DNA of 55,868 nt from Rugamonas rubra (GTDB lineage Bacteria > Pseudomonadota > Gammaproteobacteria > Burkholderiales > Burkholderiaceae_D): the NCBI RefSeq assembly GCF_900114705.1, contig NZ_FOTW01000022.1:1-55868 (forward strand). Direction: 5' to 3'. Position 1 is the stretch's first letter. Every line of letters begins with the position of its first letter. The position numbers were made by a program, and so were the translations under genes. The notes below the pieces were generated by a model. It saw nothing but the letters and a program-made list of their open reading frames with translations, was not told where the DNA came from and ran no database searches. Shown here one piece after another: positions 42,306 through 49,637 of the stretch.

Positions 42306-43595
42306 TCAGGCGTTGGCCAGTTCGGGCCGGCGCTGGGCGCCGTCCTTGCTGTAGCGGGCCACCGACAGGTCGGCCGACAGGATGGCCGGGCGGCGCGCCG
42401 AGATGATGTCCGCCAGCAGCTGGGCCGAGCCGCAGGACATGGTCCAGCCCAGCGTGCCGTGGCCGGTGTTGACGAACAGGTTGCGCAGGCCGGTGCGGCC
42501 GACCACCGGCGTGCCGTCCGGCGTCATCGGCCGCAGGCCGGTCCAGAAGGTGGCCTCGGCGGTGTCGCCGGCGCCGGGGAACAGGTCGTTGACGACCATT
42601 TCCAGCGTCTCGCGGCGGCGCGGATTGAGGCGGGTGTCGAAGCCGGCGATCTCGGCCATGCCGCCGACGCGGATGCGGTCGTCGAAGCGGGTCACGGCGA
42701 TCTTGTAGGTCTCGTCGAGGATGGTCGAGGTGGGCGCGGCGCCGGCGTCGACGATGGGCACGGTGATCGAGTAGCCCTTCAAGGGGTAGACCGGGATCTC
42801 GACCAGCTGCTTGAGCAGCCGGGTCGAGTAGGCGCCCAGCGCCACCACGTAGGCGTCGGCGCGCACCAGCTCGGCGCCGCACTGCACGCCGGCGATCTCG
42901 TCGCCGGCCGTGGCCAGCCCGCTGATGTCGACGTTGTAGCGGAACTTGACGCCCAGCTCGACGGCCATGGCGGTCAGGCGGGTGGTGAACAACTGGCAGT
43001 CGCCGGTCTCGTCGTTGGGCAGGCGCAGGCCGCCGACCAGGCGGTCCTTGGACTTGGCCAGGCCCGGCTCGACGCCGACCAGCTGCTCGCGGTTGAGCAG
43101 CTCGAAGGGCACGCCGGTGTCCTGCAGCACCTGGATGTCCTTGGCGGCGTCGTCGAGCTGCTTCTGGCTGCGGAACAGCTGGGTGGTGCCCTGTTGGCGG
43201 CCCTCGTACTCGATGCCGGTGGCGGCGCGCAGGGTCTTGAAACAGTCGCGGCTGTATTCGGCCAGGCGCACCATGCGCTCCTTGTTGACGGCGTAGCGCT
43301 CGGGTGTGCAGTTGCGCAGCATCTGCCACATCCACTGCAGTTGGAACAGGGTGCCGTCCGGGCTGATCGACAGCGGCGCGTGGCGCTGCATCATCCACTT
43401 GACGGCCTTCAGCGGGATGCCGGGGGCGGCCCAGGGCGAGGCGTAGCCGGGCGAGATCTGGCCGGCGTTGGCGAAGCTGGTTTCCAGCGCCGGGCCGGGT
43501 TGGCGCTCGAGCACGGTCACGTCGTGGCCGGCCTGGGCCAGATAGTAGGCGCTGGTGACGCCGATGACACCGCTGCCGAGAATAACTACGCGCAT
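42306..43595 (-). CDS. dadA: D-amino acid dehydrogenase small subunit
   Basis: A 429-residue FAD-dependent enzyme that oxidises D-amino acids (classically D-alanine) to keto acids and ammonia, feeding electrons to the respiratory chain. The N-terminal dinucleotide fold VILGSGVIGVTSAYYLAQAG, then FANAGQISPGYASPW and the C-terminal GLRPMTPDGTPVVG, LFVNTGHGTLGWTMSCGSA are diagnostic for DadA. Length matches E. coli DadA (432). It is divergently transcribed from an Lrp-family regulator gene, the usual arrangement for alanine-catabolic dad genes. No alanine racemase gene (dadX) follows; instead a hairpin closes the unit. Confidence 0.94.
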   Translation of the reverse strand: MRVVILGSGVIGVTSAYYLAQAGHDVTVLERQPGPALETSFANAGQISPGYASPWAAPGIPLKAVKWMMQRHAPLSISPDGTLFQLQWMWQMLRNCTPERYAVNKERMVRLAEYSRDCFKTLRAATGIEYEGRQQGTTQLFRSQKQLDDAAKDIQVLQDTGVPFELLNREQLVGVEPGLAKSKDRLVGGLRLPNDETGDCQLFTTRLTAMAVELGVKFRYNVDISGLATAGDEIAGVQCGAELVRADAYVVALGAYSTRLLKQLVEIPVYPLKGYSITVPIVDAGAAPTSTILDETYKIAVTRFDDRIRVGGMAEIAGFDTRLNPRRRETLEMVVNDLFPGAGDTAEATFWTGLRPMTPDGTPVVGRTGLRNLFVNTGHGTLGWTMSCGSAQLLADIISARRPAILSADLSVARYSKDGAQRRPELANA

Positions 43596-43702
43596 TTTCC
43601 TGTCCCCTGAATTTTTTTAGACTATGACCAGATAAAGCACTATGATATGTTCATTCAGCCAGTGTTTGTTACTGTATAACCAGCAAAATTTAGTGGAAAT
43701 TC

Positions 43703-44197
43703 ATGCGAATTCACAAGGAGTCCGTCCGCAGCCTGGACAAGCTCGACCGCAAGATCCTGCGCATCCTGCAGGACGACGGGCGCATCTCGATGAAGGACCT
43801 GAGCGAGCAGGTCGGCCTGTCGATCACCCCGGCCATCGAGCGCGTCAAGCGCATGGAGCGCGACGGCGTCATCACCGGCTACCACGCCCGCGTCGACCCG
43901 CCGGCGCTGGGCGCCAAGCTGCTGGTGTTCGTCGAGATCACGCTGCACCAGAAGTCGGCCTCGGTGTTCGAGCAGTTCCGCCGCGAGGTGCTGCGCATCC
44001 CCGAGGTGCAGGAGTGCCACCTGGTGTCGGGCGACTTCGACTACCTGATCAAGGCGCGCATCCACGAAATGGCCGAGTACCGCAAGCTGCTCGGCGACAT
44101 GCTGCTGCAGCTGCCCGGCGCGGCGCAGTCGAAGAGCTACGTGGTGATGGAGGAGATCAAGGAGACGCTGATCCTGTCGACCGAGGCGCCGCAGTGA
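43703..44197 (+). CDS. Lrp/AsnC-family regulator (probable dad regulator)
   Basis: A 164-residue feast/famine regulator. The N-terminal HTH domain (about 10-70; LDKLDRKILRILQDDGRISMKDLSEQVGLS) is followed by a RAM ligand-binding domain (about 78-150; LVFVEITL, VQECHLVSGDFDYLIKARI). The sequence is close to Lrp itself. Being divergent from dadA with about 107 bp between starts, it most likely regulates dadA in response to alanine or leucine; Lrp controls dadAX in enterics (family knowledge). GTGGAA upstream of the ATG at 43703 serves as ribosome site. The intergenic region is AT-rich and presumably holds both promoters. Confidence 0.92.
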   Translation: MRIHKESVRSLDKLDRKILRILQDDGRISMKDLSEQVGLSITPAIERVKRMERDGVITGYHARVDPPALGAKLLVFVEITLHQKSASVFEQFRREVLRIPEVQECHLVSGDFDYLIKARIHEMAEYRKLLGDMLLQLPGAAQSKSYVVMEEIKETLILSTEAPQ

Positions 44198-44367
44198 GGC
44201 GGGCGCGGAGGCGGCGTTCACTGTAGTTGTTGTAAAGCAACCACGACTGGCGCGTTCGGCAATGGTTTCTAGCAAAACGATAGTGTTTTTCGTACAAGCA
44301 GTACGGCAGGCATTGTCTTGCTTCAGTTAGAATGCTTGCAGGGCAATCGTTAAGAACTGGAGCAGTT

Positions 44368-45936
44368 GTGAACAGCAATAACGGCAATCCCCCGGTCCAG
44401 CAGCACGAGCACAATGTGCATGTGCGCTCGCTGGACGAACATCTGTCGTCCGACCAGAGTTTCAGCTCGGCCTACGCGCGCGCGGTCGGCGCCATCGCCG
44501 CCGCGGACGGCGCACTCACCTTGGCGCAGTTCGCCGCCGTCACCGACATCGCCGGCGAGGGCAAGGCCTCCGCCGTCTTCACCGCGCTGGTGCTCAACAC
44601 GATCGAATCCGGTGTCAGCATCGACTGGGCGCTCAACGCGCTGGCGCGCAGCTGCGCCGGGGTCGAGCAGGCGGCGCGCGACTCCGCCTTCAACATGAGC
44701 TTGCCGCTGCTGGCGCTGCACGGCGCCGAGGCGCGCGGCCTGGCGCAGCGGCTGGCCAAGGCGCTCGGCGTCAAGCCGGCCGACGGCCTGGCCGGTCTGC
44801 CGGCCGGCGACGAGCGCGGCCTGCTGGCCAACCTGGGCGAACAGGCGCGCAAGCTGGTCAAGGGCCGCTCGCTGGCCGACGTGGTGGCCGACTTCGGCCG
44901 CAGCACCGGCCAGCCGGCGCTGCTGGAGCAGGCGCGCCAGTTCCAGTCCGGCCAGATCGACCAGCTGCAGCTGCGCCAGCAGGTGCAGGGCGCGATGCAG
45001 GCCATCGCCGGCGCCATCCAGGCCTACCAGGAGCAGGCGCAGATGCTGCAGGTGGGCGAGGCCAGCGCGGCCAGCGTGATCAGCGCGGCGCAGGAGCTCA
45101 AGCAGCAGGTGCAGCAGCGCCTGACCCTGATCGACGCGCGCATCGCCTACGAGCGCAGCATGCTGGTGCAGGAGATCGACGACGCCGTGCACGACGCCGG
45201 CAACGCCATCGAGCTGGCCATCACCGACCGCCTCAACACCGACAAGTGGAAGGACGAGGAGGTGTGGGGCAGCATCGGCCGCAACCAGTTCGGCCAGGAG
45301 ATGGAGCGCCGGCTCGACCGGGTGGTGCGGCGCAAGGAGGAGGCGCTGCACCTGCTCGAGCAGGACCTGCGCCTGTTCCAGCAGGCCATGCGGCTGAGCC
45401 AGTCGTCGGTGTTCCAACGCCAGCACCACACCGCGCTGGCCCGGCTGATGCCGCGCCTGCGCATCGGCACGCGGCTGGCCAACAGCGCCGACACGGCGGC
45501 CAACGTCACCCTGATGGGCGGCGCGGTGGCGGCGGCCGGCACCGGCACCGCCGCCTACCTGTTCGGCGCGGCGGTGATCCTGCCGGTGGTGGCGCCGGTG
45601 GCGCCCTTCGTCGGCGGCGCGGTGCTGCTGGCCGGGGTGTTCAAGTGGTTCGCCGACGGCGGCAAGCGCAAGCGCTCGGAGATCCGCGACAAGCGCGCCG
45701 CCTTCGAGCAGGAGTTGCGGCTGCAGCTGCACCAGGCCGAACTGAGCTTCCACGCCCAGCTCGACCTGGTGGCCGACGGCTTCCACGGCTCGGCGCTGCA
45801 CCTGCTGACGCCGATCATGCTCGAGGCCGAGGCGGCCGGGCGCGTGCAGGGCATGCGCCAGCGCGTCGCCGACCGCGTCATCGCGCAGGCGCAGGCCGCC
45901 ATCAAGCAGCTCGACACCGAGCTGGGCAAGGGCTAG
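44368..45936 (+). CDS. TerB-like / coiled-coil protein with C-terminal membrane hairpin
   Basis: A 522-residue protein. The start is taken as the GTG at 44368, with CTGGAG upstream; an ATG at 44332 lies inside a TAGAATG that may be a -10. Residues about 30-110 (SSAYARAVGAIAAADGALTL, AQFAAVTDIAGE) follow the TerB/DjlA-N pattern. Residues 110-380 are almost entirely helical and Gln/Glu/Ala/Leu-rich, likely coiled coil. Residues about 385-428 form a hydrophobic hairpin (AYLFGAAVILPVVAPVAPFVGGAVLLAGVFKWF) followed by basic KRKRSE and another long amphipathic helix. The layout recalls membrane-remodelling dynamin-like helical bundles, but there is no GTPase motif. No family assignment; probably peripheral or monotopic inner-membrane. 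Confidence 0.75.
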   Translation: MNSNNGNPPVQQHEHNVHVRSLDEHLSSDQSFSSAYARAVGAIAAADGALTLAQFAAVTDIAGEGKASAVFTALVLNTIESGVSIDWALNALARSCAGVEQAARDSAFNMSLPLLALHGAEARGLAQRLAKALGVKPADGLAGLPAGDERGLLANLGEQARKLVKGRSLADVVADFGRSTGQPALLEQARQFQSGQIDQLQLRQQVQGAMQAIAGAIQAYQEQAQMLQVGEASAASVISAAQELKQQVQQRLTLIDARIAYERSMLVQEIDDAVHDAGNAIELAITDRLNTDKWKDEEVWGSIGRNQFGQEMERRLDRVVRRKEEALHLLEQDLRLFQQAMRLSQSSVFQRQHHTALARLMPRLRIGTRLANSADTAANVTLMGGAVAAAGTGTAAYLFGAAVILPVVAPVAPFVGGAVLLAGVFKWFADGGKRKRSEIRDKRAAFEQELRLQLHQAELSFHAQLDLVADGFHGSALHLLTPIMLEAEAAGRVQGMRQRVADRVIAQAQAAIKQLDTELGKG

Positions 45937-46139
45937 CGCGCCGGCGCGCCAAGCGACATCGAGACAACACCATGCGCCCGATCACCTTGGTGGCGCTAAT
46001 GTTCGCCGGCGCACAGAGGAAATTTAACTTGCAGAATAGAATCAATTGAAGCAGTGGGCAGCGGTCGTCGCGGGGGTGTCGCGACATGCCGGATTGCTGG
46101 CGCTGGGCTTGCCGAAACAAACATACAAGAAAGCACATC
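45937..46139. other. Intergenic region with a possible 25-codon remnant
   Basis: After the hairpin protein gene, 45972-46049 is open for 25 codons beginning MRPITLVALMFAGAQ, which looks like the start of a signal peptide that is cut short. It has no ribosome site and I do not call it a gene. Nothing else is seen in this stretch. Confidence 0.3.
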
Positions 46140-46634
46140 ATGAAGAGCATCAAATCCATCGTTGTCGCCGCCGCCTTGCTGGCCAGCGGTAGCGCCGCCT
46201 ACGCGCAGGACGTCGGCGTCTCGATCAGCATCGGCCAGCCGGGCTTCTACGGCCGCATCGACATCGGCGACGCGCCGCGTCCGCAACTGGTGTACGCCCG
46301 TCCGGTGATCATCCAGCGGCCGGCGCGCTATGTGGAAAGCGCGCCGATCTATCTGCGCGTGCCGCCCGGCCACGCCAAGCACTGGTCCAAGCACTGCCGC
46401 GCCTACAACGCCTGCGGCCAGCAGGTCTACTTCGTGCAGGACCGCTGGTACACCAACGACTACGCGCCGCGCTACCGCGCCCAGCACGGTGAGGGACGCG
46501 GCCACGACGGCAACGGTCGCGACGAGCGCCGCGAGGACCGCCGCGAGGACCGTCGCGACGAGCGGGGCAACCACGGCAATGGCAATGGCAACGACCATGG
46601 CAACGGCCATGGCAAGGGCCACAACAAGGATTGA
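46140..46634 (+). CDS. Small secreted protein with charged, Gly/Asn/His-rich tail
   Basis: A 164-residue protein with a signal peptide at about 1-22 (ending AAYAQ). The mature N-terminal part (VGVSISIGQPGFYGRIDIG, VYARPVIIQ, YLRVPPGHAKHWSKHC, YFVQDRWYTNDY) is a compact beta-rich region with two Cys, of a type common as hypothetical proteins in Burkholderiales. From residue about 120 the sequence turns into RREDRREDRRDER-type repeats and then alternating Gly-Asn-His-Lys, probably a disordered metal- or nucleic-acid-binding tail. The ATG at 46140 gives the signal peptide and is preferred over 46086. Function unknown. Confidence 0.75.
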   Translation: MKSIKSIVVAAALLASGSAAYAQDVGVSISIGQPGFYGRIDIGDAPRPQLVYARPVIIQRPARYVESAPIYLRVPPGHAKHWSKHCRAYNACGQQVYFVQDRWYTNDYAPRYRAQHGEGRGHDGNGRDERREDRREDRRDERGNHGNGNGNDHGNGHGKGHNKD

Positions 46635-46705
46635 GGCCGACCGCCGACCGCCACCCGGCGGTGCGGCGCCAACATGACGGCCGGCGGGTCGAAGGGGAGG
46701 GGCGT

Positions 46706-46807
46706 TTGCACAGCGAAATCGTGATTGTCGGCGGCGCCGCCGCCGGCGAGCTGGCGCTGGCGCGCTTCCTGATCAAGCGCAGCATGCCGCTGGTCAAGCT
46801 GCACTGA
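46706..46807 (+). pseudogene. Collapsed type II NADH dehydrogenase (ends only)
   Basis: A 33-codon frame with a strong ribosome site (GGGGAGGGG) and TTG start encodes HSEIVIVGGAAAGELA, then LARFLIKRSMPLVKLH and stop. The first half is the FAD-binding N-terminus of an NDH-2-type NADH dehydrogenase; the second is the characteristic basic C-terminus ending VKLH. About 400 residues are missing between them, yet the frame is kept. It cannot be an active enzyme. The reading rests on my recognition of both termini and should be checked by search. Confidence 0.6.
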
Positions 46808-46823
46808 GCGCGGCGGCCGGGCG

Positions 46824-46898
46824 GAGAAAACCCGGCGGCGAAACCCAGGGTCAGACCCCTAGGGGGCTGACCCTGGCTCTGCGCCGTTGGGTGGTTTT
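46824..46898. repeat. Dispersed palindromic element, copy 2
   Basis: The core GGGTCAGACCCCTAGGGGGCTGACCC (46849-46874) is a near-perfect palindrome with conserved flanks: GAGAAAACCC upstream and TGGCTCTGCGCC(G)TTGGGTGGT downstream. The same arrangement recurs at 48231-48302. Here it supplies the stop codon and last residues (NGAEPGSAP) of the minus-strand kinase gene. Confidence 0.75.
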
Positions 46899-47605
46899 GT
46901 GGCCGCCGGCGTCTTCGGCAGGATCACGGTGAGCATGGCGCCGCGCTGCGGCGCCGCGCCCAGCGTCAGGCTGCCGCCCAGGTAGAGCGCGCGCTCGCGC
47001 ACCAGGCGCAGGCCGAACTTGCCGTCGGTCGGGTCGGCCGCCTCGGGCAGGCCGACGCCGTTGTCGCGCACCGTCAGCATGACGGCGTCCTCGTTGTCGT
47101 CGACCACCACCTCCACCTCGCTGGCCTGGGCGTGCGCGATGACGTTGTTGAGCGCCTCCTCCAGCGCGCGCAGCAGCACCACGCCGTGGCCGCGGCCGCA
47201 GTCGAACTCCTCGTCGGGCAGGCTGCAGCGGGCGGCGACCTGCTGCTGCTGGCCGAACTGCGCCACCAGCTCGGCCAGCGCGACGCGCACGCCGAGGAAT
47301 TCGAGCTTGTCGTTCCACAGGCGCAGCTGCATCTGGCGGTTGGTGTCGATGATGTTGAGCAGCAGCTGCTTCATGTGCGTGGTGCGTTCGAGCAGCGCCG
47401 GCTCGGCCGGCATCTTCTGCGTCAGCAGGCCCAGATGCATGGTCAGCGCCGTCAGCGAGGAGCCCAGGCTGTCGTGCAATTGACGCGACAGCGAGCGGCG
47501 CTCGTCGTCCCAGCTGTTGTGGACATGGCCGAGCAGTTCGCTCAGGTCGGCCGCGCGCTGGGCCGGCGTGGCGGCGGGTGGGGTGGGGTGTGCCGGAACG
47601 GACAT
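46859..47605 (-). CDS. Soluble NarL-type sensor histidine kinase
   Basis: A 248-residue cytosolic kinase of the HisKA_3 class. The phosphoacceptor helix reads RRSLSRQLHDSLGSSLTALT (His44), and the ATPase domain follows from about residue 135 with ALEEALNNVIAHAQAS (N box) and VRDNGVGLPEAAD, KFGLRLVRERALYLGG (G boxes). There is no membrane helix or recognisable sensor domain, so it senses through a partner or the short N-terminus. No NarL-type regulator gene is adjacent. The last residues are encoded by the dispersed palindromic element, suggesting that element insertion replaced the original C-terminus. Confidence 0.85.
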   Translation of the reverse strand: MSVPAHPTPPAATPAQRAADLSELLGHVHNSWDDERRSLSRQLHDSLGSSLTALTMHLGLLTQKMPAEPALLERTTHMKQLLLNIIDTNRQMQLRLWNDKLEFLGVRVALAELVAQFGQQQQVAARCSLPDEEFDCGRGHGVVLLRALEEALNNVIAHAQASEVEVVVDDNEDAVMLTVRDNGVGLPEAADPTDGKFGLRLVRERALYLGGSLTLGAAPQRGAMLTVILPKTPAATKPPNGAEPGSAP

Positions 47606-47797
47606 GGTGGTCTCTTGCTGCTCTCTGTTTTGGGTGAATCGGCCGCTTGTGATGGCCGATCATACCTGAGGATTGCAACTCGTGGCGCACCGCCGGACAC
47701 GGCTGTGCTTTTGCCGCCGGCGCAGTGTTCGTTCGCGCACAGTCGGCGCGCGGCGGCGCTGCGATAGTGGCTGCTTCAACCATCGAAAGGAACCGCC

Positions 47798-48232
47798 ATG
47801 AACATCGACACCGTTGTGGACCAAGCCTATCTCGGCAAGAGCTTCCGCGAGCTGGCCGCCGCCCCGCTCAGCGCGCTGCGCGGCGTCAGCGCGGCCGACG
47901 CCAAGGCGCTGGCGAAGGCCTTCAACGTCACCACCGTGCGCGAGCTGGCCGAGCTCGACTATGTCAAATGGGCGCGCGCCATCACCACGCTGGCCGAGTG
48001 CGAGCAGCCCGGCAGCGGCGAACTGGCCAGGGAGACGCTGCTCGACGAGGCGGTCGAGATGACCTTCCCGGCCAGCGATCCGCTGTCGGTCGACGCCGGC
48101 GTGACCCGCATCGAGGTGGCGCCGGACATGGTCGACGCCCAGGGCGACCACCAGAACGCCGGCCGGGTCGAGAAAAGCACGGCGGCCGGCGTCAAGGGCG
48201 CGGCGCGGCAGGCCGGAACGCAGCGAGGCTGA
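47798..48232 (+). CDS. Hypothetical protein with helix-hairpin-helix-like start
   Basis: A 144-residue soluble protein. Residues about 20-60 (LSALRGVSAADAKALAKAFN, VTTVRELAELDYVKWA) resemble a helix-hairpin-helix fold of the kind seen in DNA-repair proteins. The middle has the short motif FPASDPLSV, which I have seen in small Burkholderiales hypothetical proteins. The C-terminus is polar and probably unstructured. GAAAGGA precedes the ATG. It is divergent from the soluble kinase gene, with a short ATCGGCC/GGCCGAT dyad (47638-47660) in the shared upstream region. Function unknown. Confidence 0.7.
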   Translation: MNIDTVVDQAYLGKSFRELAAAPLSALRGVSAADAKALAKAFNVTTVRELAELDYVKWARAITTLAECEQPGSGELARETLLDEAVEMTFPASDPLSVDAGVTRIEVAPDMVDAQGDHQNAGRVEKSTAAGVKGAARQAGTQRG

Positions 48233-48302
48233 GAAACCCCGCCGGCGTAACTCTAGGGTCAGACCCTAGGGTCTGACCCTGGCTCTGCGCCTTTGGGTGG
48301 TG
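48231..48302. repeat. Dispersed palindromic element, copy 3
   Basis: Its centre is a perfect 26-bp palindrome, AGGGTCAGACCCT followed by its reverse complement (48255-48280). It is flanked by the same GAGAAACCCC and GGCTCTGCGCC(T)TTGGGTGGT sequences as the copy at 46824-46898. It sits between the convergent 144-residue protein gene and the cyclase gene and could act as a bidirectional terminator. Confidence 0.8.
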
Positions 48303-48348
48303 TTGGCGCCGCCGGCGGCTCAAGTGGCCCAGCGCTGGCGGTAAGCCC

Positions 48349-49317
48349 TCAGGCCGGCGTCGGCGCCATGCCGCGGGCCGGCGCGGCGGCGGCCGGCGCC
48401 ACGCAGCAGCGGTTCTTGCCGCTGCGCTTGGCGCAGTACAGGGCGCTGTCGGCCACCGCGATGAGGGCGTCGACGGCGTCGGCGTCGTCGGGGAAGATGC
48501 CGATGCCGATGCTGGTCGACAGGTTCAGCTGCAGGCCGTTGACCAGGTAGGGCGCGGCCACCACCTCGATCAGCTTGGCGGCCGGTTCCTGGGCGTCGCC
48601 CAGGCAGGCCAGGTCGCCCATGACGATGACGAACTCGTCGCCGCCGACGCGGGCCACGGTGTCCTCGCGGCGCGAGGCGCCGACCAGACGCTGCGCCACC
48701 TGCTTGAGGATCTCGTCGCCGTAGGCGTGGCCGTGGGTGTCGTTGATGGTTTTGAAGCCGTCCAGGTCCAGATACATGACGGCGGCCTTGTTCTGCTTGC
48801 GCATGGCGTGCTGCAGGGTGTTGGCGATGCGGTCCTCGAGCAGGCGGCGGTTGGGCAGGCCGGTCAGTGGATCGTGCAGCGCCAGTTCCTGCTGCTGCTT
48901 GCTGTACTGCGCCAGCTCCTTGTACAGCAGGCGCACCTCGAGCATGTTGTGGATGCGCTTGTGCACCTCGAGCAGGTCGAAGGGCTTGCTGATGAAGTCG
49001 CGCGCGCCGGCCTCGAGGGCGGCGATCTTGAAGCTGGGCTGGGCGGTCAGCGCCAGCACCGGCAGGTAGCCGCCCTGTTCGATCTCCTTCAGGCCCTTCA
49101 TCACCTGGAAGCCGTTCAATTCCGGCATCTGCAGGTCGAGCAGGATCAGGTCGTAGCAGTGCTGGCGGTGCAGCGGGCAGACCTGGTCGGGCAGCATGGT
49201 CGAGGTGACGTCGGTGTAGCCGGCGTCGCGCAGTATCTCCAGCATGAGCTCGACATTGTCGGCGCAATCATCGACCACCAGGATCTTAGCGTGAAGGATG
49301 TCGTCTCGGCTGGGCAT
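48349..49317 (-). CDS. REC-GGDEF response regulator diguanylate cyclase
   Basis: A 322-residue protein. The N-terminal receiver domain (about 10-125) has Asp61 in LILLDLQMPELNG and the conserved Lys in DFISKPFDLLE. A helical linker leads to a GGDEF domain (about 148-310) with DPLTGLPNRRLLEDR, the active-site GGDEF at 225-229 and an upstream RxxD inhibitory site (Arg216-Asp219). It should synthesise c-di-GMP on phosphorylation, with product inhibition. The start at 49317 places the receiver correctly. It is downstream of the hybrid kinase on the same strand with 320 bp between, and that kinase is a plausible partner. Confidence 0.92.
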   Translation of the reverse strand: MPSRDDILHAKILVVDDCADNVELMLEILRDAGYTDVTSTMLPDQVCPLHRQHCYDLILLDLQMPELNGFQVMKGLKEIEQGGYLPVLALTAQPSFKIAALEAGARDFISKPFDLLEVHKRIHNMLEVRLLYKELAQYSKQQQELALHDPLTGLPNRRLLEDRIANTLQHAMRKQNKAAVMYLDLDGFKTINDTHGHAYGDEILKQVAQRLVGASRREDTVARVGGDEFVIVMGDLACLGDAQEPAAKLIEVVAAPYLVNGLQLNLSTSIGIGIFPDDADAVDALIAVADSALYCAKRSGKNRCCVAPAAAAPARGMAPTPA

Positions 49318-49637
49318 AGTTGTCTCGGTCGCTGCTCTGTAGGTGGTCCACGGCCGGGGCCGGGATGTAGTCAAATCATAATGCGCCAGCCAGGCGGGCG
49401 GCGCACGGGTGGCCCTGCGGAATCAAGTATTTCCGTGTGGAAATTAATTGTACCCGCTTTTCGTCTGCGAAGTGTAGCAAAAATGAATTGAATTGCTTGT
49501 AGGACGGCGCCGCACGTGCCGGTAGGACATCTTATTTCCTTCGGGGTAATGGCTCGGCGGAACCGGCGGCGCCGCTGGCGGCGGCCGGGTATTTCTGCTT
49601 AACATTGATTATAGGCTAGTAAGCTTTTTCCCGGTTT
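49318..49637. other. Intergenic region between hybrid kinase and cyclase
   Basis: No gene is seen. Part of the region (about 49430-49500) is AT-rich and contains a minus-strand TACAAT near 49446-49451, a possible -10 for the cyclase without a clear -35. Several GC-rich inverted segments follow near 49555-49585. Confidence 0.4.

Noticed and set aside
44332..44367. ATG at 44332 as start of the TerB-like protein
   Set aside because: It sits in a likely -10 (TAGAAT) and lacks a ribosome site; the GTG at 44368 has CTGGAG upstream.
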